Source of the DNA: an uncultured Azospirillum sp.
Lineage (GTDB): Bacteria > Pseudomonadota > Alphaproteobacteria > RF32 > CAG-239
Length of the DNA stretch: 27,961 nucleotides
Direction: 5' to 3'
Assembly: GCA_902489795.1 (NCBI GenBank)
Contig: CABUBU010000023.1
Location: 1-27,961, forward strand
This document shows, piece by piece, positions 1 through 8,106 of this stretch. How positions within the stretch are numbered: position 1 is the first letter of the stretch; each line of letters begins with the position of its first letter. The notes under the pieces are model-generated. The model did not search any database. It had not been told where the DNA came from and worked only from the letters and a program-made list of their open reading frames with translations. The translations under genes and the position numbers were made by a program.

Positions 1-77
<77 letters not shown>

Positions 78-92
78 GTAAATGATGGTGCA

Positions 93-121
93 TAGATACG
101 CTTTTTCTCCGCCGATGTCAA
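93..121 (-). promoter_or_regulatory. Promoter for initiator tRNA
   Basis: On the minus strand a perfect TTGACA (116-121) is followed by a 17-base spacer and TATCTA (93-98). Transcription would begin near 86, about nine bases before the mature tRNA 5' end. Confidence 0.75.
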
Positions 122-139
122 GACAAAAAAACAAATTTC

Positions 140-208
140 TCAAAAAAACAGCGAAATCAGAATCGCAAATATGAAAACCGCCACCACCAGCCAATGCCAA
201 AGTTTCAT
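140..208 (-). CDS. Micro-ORF, 22-residue single-pass membrane peptide
   Basis: This 22-residue frame reads MKLWHWLVVAV followed by FIFAILISLFF. It is almost entirely hydrophobic after a short Lys/Trp/His N-terminus, so it would be a single membrane-spanning peptide. A strong Shine-Dalgarno AAGGAG (215-220) sits six bases before the ATG. It begins 12 bases after the stop of a similar micro-ORF (221-298) on the same strand, which suggests translational coupling. Both lie beyond the pgpA terminator. I recognise no family. The size and layout resemble small membrane proteins that act as accessory subunits, but no partner is visible. Alternative: chance frame, made less likely by the ribosome site and the neighbouring twin. 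Confidence 0.55.
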   Translation of the reverse strand: MKLWHWLVVAVFIFAILISLFF

Positions 209-220
209 TTCCATCTCCTT

Positions 221-298
221 TTAATTAAAAAGAATCAGCGCCAAAGTCACCAGCAATACGACTGCTGCGGCGATTTTCCAATGTTTTTGTTCCCACAT
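221..298 (-). CDS. Micro-ORF, 25-residue single-pass membrane peptide
   Basis: This 25-residue frame starts MWEQKHWKIAAA and continues VVLLVTLALILFN: a polar N-terminus with Trp, Lys and His, then about 17 hydrophobic residues ending in LF. It resembles the following micro-ORF (140-208) in length, charge layout, the HW pair and the Leu-Phe end, as if the two arose by duplication. Its own ribosome site is weak (GGGAA about ten bases upstream). Its TAA lies within the AT-rich leader of the second micro-ORF. Function unknown. Confidence 0.42.
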   Translation of the reverse strand: MWEQKHWKIAAAVVLLVTLALILFN

Positions 299-429
299 GC
301 CGTTTTTCCCGCATCTGTTGTCTGCGGTTGATATAGTCCGAATTTTCGGCAAAACAAGAGGAAATGCGTCCATTTTTCAAACCGCACGCAAAAATCCGCG
401 GCATCCGGCGTTTTATCCCCGGATCCGGC

Positions 430-455
430 AAAAAGCCGCCTGCATGCAGACGGCT
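430..455 (-). terminator. Intrinsic terminator of pgpA
   Basis: An 11-bp inverted repeat (434-455) lies 11 bases beyond the pgpA stop. Read on the minus strand its only imperfect pair is a U-G wobble, and it runs into five U residues (430-434), so it is oriented for pgpA. Confidence 0.8.
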
Positions 456-465
456 TCGAGCGTTT

Positions 466-945
466 TTACAGATAAACGGAAATGACGTAAAGTATAACCG
501 CCGCATAAGCGCCGGCAAAAATATCATCCAGCATCACGCCCCAGGCGTTTAAGACCTTGGAATCCGCCCAGCGCGCCGGCTGCGGCTTGGTAATGTCAAA
601 TACCCTGAACAAGCCGAAACCGAACAAATACAGCAGAAAGGCCCGCCAGTCCGCTGCACCGGCCAACTGATCCGCCACCGCAACAAAAGTAAAAAGCTGA
701 CCGGCCGTTTCATCGATCACCACGATCGACGGATCGTGTTTGGTATATTTCAAGACCTCTTTGGTGGCCAAGGTTCCGGCAAAAAAGATGACAACCGCCG
801 CCGCGGCAATTCCGACCGTGCCGCCGTAATAGGCAGCGGCAAAAGCAAACGGAAGCGTGGCAAGCGAACCGGCCGTACCCGACGCAAACGGACAATAACC
901 GACTCCGAACATGGTGGCAACAAAATACGAAAACTTTTTATACAT
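466..945 (-). CDS. pgpA: Phosphatidylglycerophosphatase A
   Basis: PgpA removes phosphate from phosphatidylglycerophosphate to give phosphatidylglycerol in the inner membrane. The 159-residue protein has the family blocks in order: GVGYCPFASGTAGSLATLP near the N-terminus, DPSIVVIDETAGQ in the middle (acidic metal-binding residues), and FRVFDITKPQPARW followed by WGVMLDDIFAGAYAA at the C-terminus. Three or four membrane segments are evident and the length is normal for the family. The ATG is preceded by GGGA about eight bases upstream. The gene appears monocistronic, since a terminator follows its stop. Spare phosphatases exist in many bacteria, so essentiality cannot be assumed. Confidence 0.95.
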   Translation of the reverse strand: MYKKFSYFVATMFGVGYCPFASGTAGSLATLPFAFAAAYYGGTVGIAAAAVVIFFAGTLATKEVLKYTKHDPSIVVIDETAGQLFTFVAVADQLAGAADWRAFLLYLFGFGLFRVFDITKPQPARWADSKVLNAWGVMLDDIFAGAYAAVILYVISVYL

Positions 946-1019
946 GCTGATTTTCCCGACAAATTAAGTTTATGGGAAAGGTATATGAAAAATTTTTTTC
1001 ATTCAATTAAAAAAATATG

Positions 1020-1048
1020 TTGTCATATATTTTTTTTGTGGTAAATAT
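1020..1048 (+). promoter_or_regulatory. Promoter for tRNA-Pro
   Basis: TTGTCA (1020-1025) and AAATAT (1043-1048) are separated by 17 bases, or TAAATA by 16. The predicted start is about six bases before the mature tRNA-Pro 5' end. Confidence 0.55.
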
Positions 1049-1059
1049 ACATCCGTTAT

Positions 1060-1136
1060 CGGATTGTAGTTCAGCCTGGTAGAACGCTACGTTCGGGACG
1101 TAGAGGTCGCTGGTTCGAGTCCAGTCAATCCGACCA
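1060..1136 (+). tRNA. tRNA-Pro (anticodon CGG), CCA encoded
   Basis: A 77-nt cloverleaf starts CGGATTG and ends CAATCCG-ACCA. The anticodon stem CTACG/CGTAG encloses TTCGGGA, giving anticodon CGG, which reads CCG codons. A terminator follows within five bases. Confidence 0.96.
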
Positions 1137-1140
1137 ACCT

Positions 1141-1169
1141 TACCTGCCTTTTGCGGCAGGTATTTTTTT
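1141..1169 (+). terminator. Intrinsic terminator of tRNA-Pro
   Basis: An 8-bp stem TACCTGCC/GGCAGGTA (1141-1148 and 1155-1162) with a six-base loop is followed by seven T residues. Confidence 0.88.
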
Positions 1170-1214
1170 ATCCGCCGCAAAAGGCAGCGGCACGGCAACA
1201 CGGGATCAAGAAAA

Positions 1215-1784
1215 ATGAAAGACATCATAAACGGCCGCTGCGGCTGGGCGGGAACAGACGAACTTTATGTCCGCTACCACGACGAAGAATGGGGCAGACA
1301 GGTCACTTCCGACCAAACCCTGTTTGAATTTCTGCTGCTTGAAAGCGCTCAGGCCGGTTTGTCCTGGATTACCATCCTCCGAAAACGCGAAGGATACAAA
1401 AAGGCCTTTCACCATTTTGACGCCGCCAGAGTCGCGCAAATGACGGCGGAAGACGTTGAGCGACTGATGAAATTTGACGGTATCGTCCGCAATCGCCTGA
1501 AAATTGCCGGCGCAGTCAACAATGCGAAATGTTTCCTTGCCGTACAAAAAGAATTCGGCAGTTTTTATCAGTATGTCGTCTCGTTTCTTCCCGGCGGCCG
1601 GCCGATTGTCAACCGCTTTGCAAGCTTAAGCGAAATCCCTGCCTCGTCACCGGAGTCGGACGCCCTCAGCAAAGATATGAAAAAACGGGGATTTAAGTTT
1701 TTCGGTTCTACCATCTGTTATGCTTTTCTGCAGGCAACAGGCTTTGTCGACGACCATCTGGAAGGCTGTTTCTGCAAAAAATAA
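1215..1784 (+). CDS. tag: DNA-3-methyladenine glycosylase I
   Basis: Tag excises 3-methyladenine from alkylated DNA as the first step of base-excision repair. The 189-residue product matches the family throughout: RCGWAG at residues 8-13, YHDEEWG at 21-27, the block LLESAQAGLSW with Glu43 in the catalytic/recognition position, and GFKFFGSTICYAFLQATG toward the C-terminus. The zinc ligands expected in this family are all visible: Cys9, His22, His181 and Cys185. The start at 1215 leaves the usual short N-terminus before the first zinc Cys, although the ribosome site is weak. It lies directly after the tRNA-Pro terminator. Confidence 0.95.
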   Translation: MKDIINGRCGWAGTDELYVRYHDEEWGRQVTSDQTLFEFLLLESAQAGLSWITILRKREGYKKAFHHFDAARVAQMTAEDVERLMKFDGIVRNRLKIAGAVNNAKCFLAVQKEFGSFYQYVVSFLPGGRPIVNRFASLSEIPASSPESDALSKDMKKRGFKFFGSTICYAFLQATGFVDDHLEGCFCKK

Positions 1785-1862
1785 CAGGCTCCGGCAAATA
1801 CAGCAATCGCTTCCGGCTCCACTCCCGAAAAAAATAAAACCACATTTTCCTCAAACAAAAGA

Positions 1863-1891
1863 TTGAAAAAACGATTTATTCTGAATAAGAT
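1863..1891 (+). promoter_or_regulatory. Promoter for the decayed RtcB-like gene
   Basis: TTGAAA (1863-1868), a 17-base spacer and TAAGAT (1886-1891) lie upstream of the ATG at 1922. AAAGAGG (1908-1914) is a plausible ribosome site. The signals survive although the gene downstream is broken. Confidence 0.5.
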
Positions 1892-1921
1892 ACAATCGGT
1901 AAACCGTAAAGAGGTTTTTAC

Positions 1922-2892
1922 ATGCAGCAAATAAACGGAAAATTCAACTCGGCAAAAGTTTTTACGGACACGATCGCCCCCGTTGCCGAAGAGCAGATAA
2001 AAACCATGTGCAATCAGTAAGTTCACAAGGAATTTTGATCCGCGTCATGCCGGACGTCCATGCCGGCGCCGACTGCGCGATCGGAACAATGGTGATTATC
2101 AAAGACAAAATCGTCCCCAACCTTGTCGGCGTGGACATCGGCTGCGGAATGGCAACTTATGTTTTGCGGGAAAAGGAGATTGACCCGGAAAAACTTGACG
2201 GTTTTATTCGTTCTGCCAAATAAACGAAACCATAGAAAGACTGAAAAAAGAAGGCCACCGGACGAAAATTCAAGCGGCCGTGAAAGAATTAAAAAACAAG
2301 CCGCAACAAAACTTCCCAAAGCCACGGCTTATCTTGAGGGACAGCTGTTCGATGGTTATGTTCACAACATGAAGATTGTTCAGAAATATGCCGTATACAA
2401 CCGGAAAGCCATGGCTGAGGCCATAATCACCTTTTCAGGCCTGCATATTGATGACAGTTTTACCACCGTTCACAACGACATCGATACGGAAGCGATGATT
2501 TTGCGGAAAGGAGCAGTTTCGGCCGGAAAAGGCGAAAAAATTCTCATCCCCGTAAACATGCGCGACGGCAACCTGATCTGTACCGGCAAAGGAACCCCGA
2601 CCGGAACTGCTCTGCCCCGCACGGCACCGGACGACTGGACAGCAGAATACAGGCCACACGCATATTCGGCATAGGCGACTTCAGGCGTTCCATATCCGGC
2701 ATCTACACCACCTCAATCAACGATGACACGCTTGACGAATTCCCGATGGCCTATAAAAACATGAGCGAGATCGTAAACAACATAGCGCCGACCGCGGAAA
2801 TCGAAAAAATCATCAAACCGATCTATAATTTTAAAGCCGGGGAAACAACGGATTTTTCAAACAAGAGAACGTTTGACAGAAAACAGGAATGA
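1922..2892 (+). pseudogene. RtcB-family RNA ligase, multiply disrupted pseudogene
   Basis: RtcB enzymes join RNA 3'-phosphate or cyclic phosphate ends to 5'-OH ends using GTP and Mn. Family sequence can be followed across the whole span but in changing frames. Residues NGKFNSAKVFTD open the gene; TAA stops at 2018-2020. A TGA at 2036 is bypassed only by changing frame before IRVMPDVHAG and VGVDIGCGM (2038-2220). Then about 90 codons that should hold the GGGNHF and HSGSRNLG active-site blocks are missing. A helical piece (2220-2300) sits in a third frame. Frame shifts again near 2300 for ATAYLEGQ, MKIVQKYAV and MILRKGA, and again near 2595 for APHGTGR through IIKPIYNFKAG. With at least five lesions and lost metal ligands it cannot be active. 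Whether short fragments are still translated is unknown. Confidence 0.9.
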
Positions 2893-3622
2893 TCAAAAAC
2901 AAATATGACGACGAAACCTTCTTTGCCAAATACAGCACTTTTCCCCGCTCCGTTCACGGACTGAAAGCCGCCGGAGAGTGGCACGAACTGAAAAAGCTGC
3001 TGCCCGATTTTGCGGAAAAACGCGTACCGAACCTTGGCTGCGGCTTCGGCTGGCACTGTTTTTACGCGGCCGAACACGGGACAAAACAGGTTCTCGGTAT
3101 CGACGTTTCGGAAAAAATGTTGAAAACCGCCGCCGGAAAAACCGCTTTGCCAACGTCAGATTCCGGAAAACGGCCATCGAAGGAATTGATTTTACCGAAA
3201 ATTCGTTTGACATTGTCATCGGTTCCCTAACGTTGCATTACGTGGAAGATTTCGCCGCCGTATACCGGAAAGTTGCGCAAATCCTACCCGCCGGCGTCCG
3301 TTTCGTGTTTTCCGTCGAATATCCCGTTTTTACGGCTCAGGGAAAACAGGACTGGTGTTATGACGAAAAGGGAAACAAAAAACACTGGCCGGTCAACAAT
3401 TATTTTTTTGAGGAAAAAAGGGAGGCCGTTTTCCTCGGAGAAAAAATAACCAAGTACCACAGAACCCCCACCACGTATATCCGCGGCCTGACGTCTGCCG
3501 GCTTCCGGCTTACGGCACTGATCGAACCCGAACCGCCCGCCGAGATGCTGCAAAGCACAACGGAAATGCGGAACGAACTGCGGCAACCGATGATGCTGCT
3601 TGTTTCAGCGGCAAAAGAATAA
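2889..3622 (+). pseudogene. Class I SAM-dependent methyltransferase, frameshifted
   Basis: The ATG at 2889 overlaps the TGA of the RtcB-like remnant (ATGA), so the two formed one coupled unit. Residues 1 to about 83 are in the first frame and include NLGCGFGWHC (residues 48-57, SAM motif I; the usual Asp before LGCG is Asn) and VLGIDVSEKML. Near 3130-3150 the frame shifts by one base. The rest then reads on as a normal methyltransferase: IDFTENSFDIVIGSLTLHYV, VFSVEYPVFTAQG, KYHRTPTTYIRGL and a C-terminus PMMLLVSAAKE. Without the shift it would be about 243 residues, normal for this family of small-molecule methyltransferases. The substrate is unknown. A sequencing error is possible, but its neighbour is clearly decayed. 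Confidence 0.85.
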
Positions 3623-3700
3623 AGCAAACGCAATTCCCCGTTTTCCGCCCCGTCCGAAAAACGAAGAAACACCGATCCGGCCGGAAAAGTGCGGCCACCT

Positions 3701-5605
3701 TTAGCGGTAAGACTGCCGGCGCTTCATGTAGTCGGCCAACGCCTTGTAAGGCGTTCTTTTGGGCGAAATGCAGTCAAATAACGCATTAGACAGACTGTAG
3801 CCGGACATATTACGACTGATTTTTATATCCAAAGAATCTTTGATTTTCTTTTGCTGCCTTTCCACTTCCGCCGGCGAAATATTAAGGTTTCCTACATAGC
3901 GGGAATATTCCATCGCATCGGCTCTCTGGCGCTTAGACAACGCCGTAATATTGGCGCTGATCCGATAGGAAATTTTCGAATAAGCTTCCTCCATTTCACA
4001 ATCTTTTATTGAGGCCAGGAACTTGGTCAAATCCGTATTGGGCACATCTGAAGCGGAATTTGTCAGTTCATAGAAGCGAAGGATTTCCTTAAACCAAGGT
4101 GTCGTAAAAGCATGCAGCTGGTAGCCGGCATCCATATCTTTCAACACCATATAACCGCGTCTTTCACCCCATAAAATAGAATTGATAATCCGCGGCGGAA
4201 TACCTATTGCGCCGCCTTTCATTTTTCTTTCCAGATGGTTGTTCAGCTTGTTCAGATATAAGCCGTAAGTTTCATGAGTTACAAAAGGAAACTTGGTATC
4301 CATCATATCTTCCAGCAAATGCTTAGTGTAGCGGTCGTTGATTTGTGGCGTCTCCAGAGTACGGGGAGTTGTATTATTCATCAGCCGACGCAAGACTTCA
4401 ATGTTGGTCGTCGGTTTTCCGTCTGCACCTATTGTCGACATCTCATACTTCTTAATATTAAATAAATCGTCGCCGGAAATTTTGTAATCGGGAAAATTCT
4501 TTTCGATGTAATTGATAACCCGCTGCAGTTTCATCTGTCTGTATTCTGCCTGCAATTCGGGATTAAGTCCCTTGACCGCATCATAATACCAGACCATTCT
4601 TTTTAAGAGTTTGTGCTGTTCCGGCTGCTGATTATGAATATAAGAGCGCAGTTGGGGAAAAGCGCCGCTGATGGCTATTGCATCGAGTCTGATCTGTTCA
4701 AAGCGATTTTCGTCACTTGAAGGGATCTGCTCGGCAATGCGGCACAACCGGGTAATGTTGTAGGGTGTAACCCTGGAGGTAAGGCAGCGAAAGACAAAAC
4801 CGCTGCTGCCATGGTCACAAATATCGGTTCCCCAGATATTGCCGACAGAATTGAGAATTTTGTTTTTCCCGTTCTTAATTGCCGGCACCACATTTTTAAT
4901 CGCACCGACCATCAAATCGTCATCAATATCGGAAAGTTTTTCGATATATTTATCAAAATGCAGGGCAAACAACATAAATTTTGCCGGCGGCAATTTTTCC
5001 AAAGCTTGCGACATAACCTCCAGCCGCTTAACCTCACAATCGCTGCTTTTCAAATTTCGCTTGCAGAATATCGGCGTTTTGATCTGTCCCATACCGGCCA
5101 CCAACACGCCGTAATCAACAGAATAAAATTTATCAACGATCTCTCTTTTGCAAAACTCGACACGTTCTTCGTGATGCTTATTATAGAAAACAGAAACATT
5201 AATTTCGTCCGCATGCGCACACTCCAAAACCCGAGGGAATGTCTCTGCAATTTTATCCGCCAGCTTTCCGTTTTTATCAATTGCCATCTGCTCTTTTATA
5301 TAGTTATTAATAACACGGCAAAGCAGATTTTTGTCATCATCATTGTCGCCTATTTGCTCCGCAATAGCTGAAAATTTAGAACAAAGCTGATCAATCCAAT
5401 ATAACTGCAACGGCCCTTTTTCACACAACTGATAAAACAACTCGGCCTGCGGAACTTTAAATTTTTTGCCGATACCCAATTTTTTGGCAATATTTTCGAT
5501 TTCATTGAAACTCTGCCGGCGGACGGCCTCGTCCGCAAAGCGCTTTTCCAGCCTTTCGCTGATATCGCCAGTTAAGGCCGGAGAAATAAAATTGTCTTCA
5601 TTCAT
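3701..5605 (-). CDS. Hypothetical protein, 634 residues, unrecognised
   Basis: I do not recognise this protein. It is mostly charged and probably helical, with no signal peptide or membrane segment. Cys residues are scattered (for example EFCKREIVDKF, IFCKRNL), and the C-terminus is basic (YKALADYMKRRQSYR). A longer frame reaches a GTG at 5650, but a good -10 box lies at 5641-5646. Transcription would therefore start near 5634, so ATG 5605 (MNEDNFISPAL) or ATG 5620 is the likely start. Neither has a clear ribosome site. The gene is AT-richer than its neighbours: bases 5161-5220 hold 24 G/C of 60, against 40 of 60 at 6241-6300 in the next gene. This suggests acquisition or weak selection. It stands alone, divergent from the permease. 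Confidence 0.75.
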   Translation of the reverse strand: MNEDNFISPALTGDISERLEKRFADEAVRRQSFNEIENIAKKLGIGKKFKVPQAELFYQLCEKGPLQLYWIDQLCSKFSAIAEQIGDNDDDKNLLCRVINNYIKEQMAIDKNGKLADKIAETFPRVLECAHADEINVSVFYNKHHEERVEFCKREIVDKFYSVDYGVLVAGMGQIKTPIFCKRNLKSSDCEVKRLEVMSQALEKLPPAKFMLFALHFDKYIEKLSDIDDDLMVGAIKNVVPAIKNGKNKILNSVGNIWGTDICDHGSSGFVFRCLTSRVTPYNITRLCRIAEQIPSSDENRFEQIRLDAIAISGAFPQLRSYIHNQQPEQHKLLKRMVWYYDAVKGLNPELQAEYRQMKLQRVINYIEKNFPDYKISGDDLFNIKKYEMSTIGADGKPTTNIEVLRRLMNNTTPRTLETPQINDRYTKHLLEDMMDTKFPFVTHETYGLYLNKLNNHLERKMKGGAIGIPPRIINSILWGERRGYMVLKDMDAGYQLHAFTTPWFKEILRFYELTNSASDVPNTDLTKFLASIKDCEMEEAYSKISYRISANITALSKRQRADAMEYSRYVGNLNISPAEVERQQKKIKDSLDIKISRNMSGYSLSNALFDCISPKRTPYKALADYMKRRQSYR

Positions 5606-5640
5606 GATCAAAAACCGCATTTTTATCAAACAATGGCCAA

Positions 5641-5669
5641 AATATAACACAAACGACTCATAAACGCAA
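5641..5669 (-). promoter_or_regulatory. Promoter for the 634-residue hypothetical gene
   Basis: On the minus strand TTGCGT (5664-5669), a 17-base spacer and TATATT (5641-5646) place the start near 5634. This rules out the GTG at 5650 as the translation start. Confidence 0.5.
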
Positions 5670-5745
5670 ACTTTTTTTGTCTAAAAAAAATCGATTGAAA
5701 TTGCGCCGGCAAAGATTACATCTTCTAAAAAACAGGGAGTTGTCC

Positions 5746-6939
5746 ATGCTGCAAAACAAATCTTCGATGAATCTGCTCAACATCGTTGCGCTCGGCATCG
5801 GTTCGATTGTCGGCGCGGGAATTTTCGCCCTGCTCGGTCAGGTTATTCTCCTTTCCGGCCACAAGGCATACTATTCCTTCATCATCGCCGGCGTCACCGC
5901 CATGTTTTCGGGCTATTCCTATGCCCGGCTGGCCGGCCGCTATCACACCGCCGGCGGCCTCACCGACTATTTTCACATCGCCTTTCCCGAAAAATGGATC
6001 TCCGGCGGCCTGTCGGTCATTTATATGTTGACCTCGGCAATTTCAATCTCGATGATGGCCAAGGCTTTCGGCATCTATGCCACCGAACTGTTCGACCATA
6101 TCCCGCCGACCCCGCTCTGGATCAACTCGTTTGCCGCCCTGCTGATCATATCGCTCGCTTTTTTGAATATGCTGCAGGCTTCCGATGTCGGCCGTTCGGA
6201 AACGCTGATCGTCGGCATCAAAATGACGATCCTGCTGGTTCTGATCGTCGTCGCCTTCGCCCGCCCGGAAATGAAACTGACGCCGGTCGACTTCCGCGCC
6301 GAGCCGATGGACTTTCTCCGCAGCATCGGCATCACCTTTTTTGCCTATGCCGGCTACGGCGTCATCACCAACGCCACTCCTTACGTCAAAAATCCGCACA
6401 AAACGATCGAAAGGGGAATTTTTCTCACCCTCGGCATCATTATCCTGTTCTATCTCGGGCTCACCTACGTGGTCTTAAACTATACGCCTTCCGGCGACCT
6501 GTTGCACAATACGGACACCGCGGTAACGGCGGTCGCCGACCGACTGATCGGCTCCTGGGGCTACGCCTTCATGTTTCTTGCCGCCGTGCTGGCCTTCGTT
6601 TCCGGCATTAACGCCACTTTTTTCAGCATTTTCCGCATATCCCGCTCCCTCGGCGAACAAAAAGTGCTGCCCGCGATTTACGAAAGGAAATTCTGGCGGC
6701 AGGGAACTTGGGGCAACTTTACCACCACCACGCTGATCATCGCCGCCACCGTCGCTTTTGATTTCAGTTCAATCGTCAATCTGTCGAGCGCCGCCTATTT
6801 GGTCAGCTACCTCGGCATTTTTGCCGCTGACTGGCGCCTGCGAAAAGAAACGGAATCTTCACCCGCCGTCATCCTTGTCGGCATGACGCTGATGATCCTC
6901 ATTCTCGTCGCCTTCATCGTCAGCATTCTGCCTTCCTGA
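5746..6939 (+). CDS. APC-family amino-acid permease
   Basis: This is an inner-membrane amino-acid transporter of the amino acid-polyamine-organocation superfamily, normally a proton symporter or exchanger. The 397-residue protein has the signature of transmembrane helix 1, GIGSIVGAGIFALLG at residues 17-31, then about eleven hydrophobic segments with the family spacing. The conserved stretch FFAYAGYGVITN is in the helix 6 region and ISRSLGEQKVLPAIYE in the following loop. ATG 5746 is chosen because GGGAG lies about eight bases before it; an upstream TTG at 5677 would add 23 mostly basic residues without a ribosome site. It is somewhat shorter than typical members (430-500). Substrate cannot be read from sequence. 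It is convergent with the UPF0104 gene, sharing a terminator. Confidence 0.9.
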   Translation: MLQNKSSMNLLNIVALGIGSIVGAGIFALLGQVILLSGHKAYYSFIIAGVTAMFSGYSYARLAGRYHTAGGLTDYFHIAFPEKWISGGLSVIYMLTSAISISMMAKAFGIYATELFDHIPPTPLWINSFAALLIISLAFLNMLQASDVGRSETLIVGIKMTILLVLIVVAFARPEMKLTPVDFRAEPMDFLRSIGITFFAYAGYGVITNATPYVKNPHKTIERGIFLTLGIIILFYLGLTYVVLNYTPSGDLLHNTDTAVTAVADRLIGSWGYAFMFLAAVLAFVSGINATFFSIFRISRSLGEQKVLPAIYERKFWRQGTWGNFTTTTLIIAATVAFDFSSIVNLSSAAYLVSYLGIFAADWRLRKETESSPAVILVGMTLMILILVAFIVSILPS

Positions 6940-6940
6940 A

Positions 6941-6963
6941 AGAGGCCCGTATTCCGGGCCTCT
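6941..6963. terminator. Shared terminator between convergent genes
   Basis: A perfect 9-bp stem AGAGGCCCG/CGGGCCTCT with a five-base loop sits between the permease stop (6939) and the stop of the minus-strand gene (6966). T tracts are weak on both sides, so efficiency is uncertain. Confidence 0.65.
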
Positions 6964-6965
6964 TA

Positions 6966-7967
6966 TCATATTTTGTTGCGGTTCATCTGTGCGGTGTTGA
7001 CGATCTTCAGCTTTTCCAGCCGCTGTTTTTTCACATACTTGAGATACCCCTCGTAAGAAAACAGCATCACCGCCGAAACAACCATCGGCAGCAGATAATA
7101 GATGATGCGATAGGCAAGCAGCGCGCCGAACAACATCGCCTGATTATGATCGCCTGGGATGATATACATAAACAGCCCTTCAAAAACGCCCAATCCGCCC
7201 GGCACCTGGCTGAACACGCCCAGCACCTGGGCAATGATGAACACCCCGATAAAGGTGGCAAAAGAAATATCGACAAAAGGAATCAGCGAAAAATAGAGCA
7301 CCAGCGAGGCCATCAGAATATCTGCCGCGCCGATGAACACCTGCGCCAAAGCCATCTTCAACGGCGGCATTTCAAACACCACACCCTTGACCATCAGCGG
7401 CTTTTTATAAAACAGGCTGAGACCAAAATAAACCGCCAGCCCGATCACCGACCCCAGGGTTACGATTTCGGTCGTCAGTTTGGAAACCGAACCGGCGCCG
7501 AACGCATGCGACGGGGTAATGATATAGCCGACGATAATCAGAAAGAAACAGGCGACCAGATAGGTAAAGCCGGAAAAAGTCACCATCCGCACGATCTCGC
7601 CACCGTGAAAACGCCAGCGGGTATACAGACGATAACGGATGGTACCGCCGGAAACAATCGCATGACCGGCATTGTTACTGACAGAAAAGCCAATAAACCC
7701 GGCAAAGATCCATTTCCATGGCGCCAGTTTGCGCTTGATGTAACGCAGTGCCAGATAATCGTAGGACGACAACGCCACATAACCGCCGATCGAGGCCAGA
7801 CAGGCCATCCACAGATTGTGCGGGGGAATGTCGAGCAGCGCGTCCTTAATGTCCGTCCAGCTGTATTTGGAAAGCTGACGATAAAGCATATAGGCAGCCA
7901 GCACAAAGAAAAACAGTCCCGCCCAGGAAACCATTTTTTTCAAAATTTTTTTGGTTTGTAATGCCAT
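6966..7967 (-). CDS. UPF0104 / MprF flippase-domain membrane protein
   Basis: The 333-residue protein matches the multispanning domain found alone in UPF0104 (YbhN-type) proteins and fused to the synthase in MprF. There it translocates aminoacyl-phosphatidylglycerol across the inner membrane. Visible family features are SNNAGHAIVSGGTIRYRLYT around residues 97-116, seven or eight hydrophobic helices, and GVFSQVPGGLGVFEGLF toward the C-terminus. The cytoplasmic aminoacyl transferase domain of MprF is absent and no candidate is next door, so lipid lysylation should not be assumed. AAGGAAAAATA precedes the ATG. The convergent permease ends 26 bases away. Confidence 0.88.
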   Translation of the reverse strand: MALQTKKILKKMVSWAGLFFFVLAAYMLYRQLSKYSWTDIKDALLDIPPHNLWMACLASIGGYVALSSYDYLALRYIKRKLAPWKWIFAGFIGFSVSNNAGHAIVSGGTIRYRLYTRWRFHGGEIVRMVTFSGFTYLVACFFLIIVGYIITPSHAFGAGSVSKLTTEIVTLGSVIGLAVYFGLSLFYKKPLMVKGVVFEMPPLKMALAQVFIGAADILMASLVLYFSLIPFVDISFATFIGVFIIAQVLGVFSQVPGGLGVFEGLFMYIIPGDHNQAMLFGALLAYRIIYYLLPMVVSAVMLFSYEGYLKYVKKQRLEKLKIVNTAQMNRNKI

Positions 7968-8106
7968 TATTTTTCCTTACGTTTTCTAAATTCCGCGTTC
8001 AAAATGCAAACGCCCTTTACTTATATATAGTGATTATAGTTGTTATTTTCTAAAAATATTATAAATATATCATAAAGTTTTGCAATTTTTTGGCGGAGAA
8101 GAAAAA

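Noticed and set aside
434..455. Palindrome resembling a Neisseria DNA uptake sequence (contains GCCGTCTG)
   Set aside because: Only one copy was noticed, the core is incomplete, and it functions well as the pgpA terminator.
225..527. 100-codon minus-strand frame overlapping the pgpA terminator and a micro-ORF
   Set aside because: Runs through the terminator, has no ribosome site and no recognisable features.
5606..5650. GTG start at 5650 for the 634-residue hypothetical protein
   Set aside because: A good -10 box overlaps this codon, so transcription would start downstream of it.
5677..5745. TTG start at 5677 for the amino-acid permease
   Set aside because: No ribosome site and an atypical basic extension; ATG 5746 has a good Shine-Dalgarno and gives a family-like N-terminus.
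7146..7961. 271-codon open frame opposite the UPF0104 gene
   Set aside because: Rich in His, Gln and Arg with no ribosome site; the minus-strand membrane protein explains the region.
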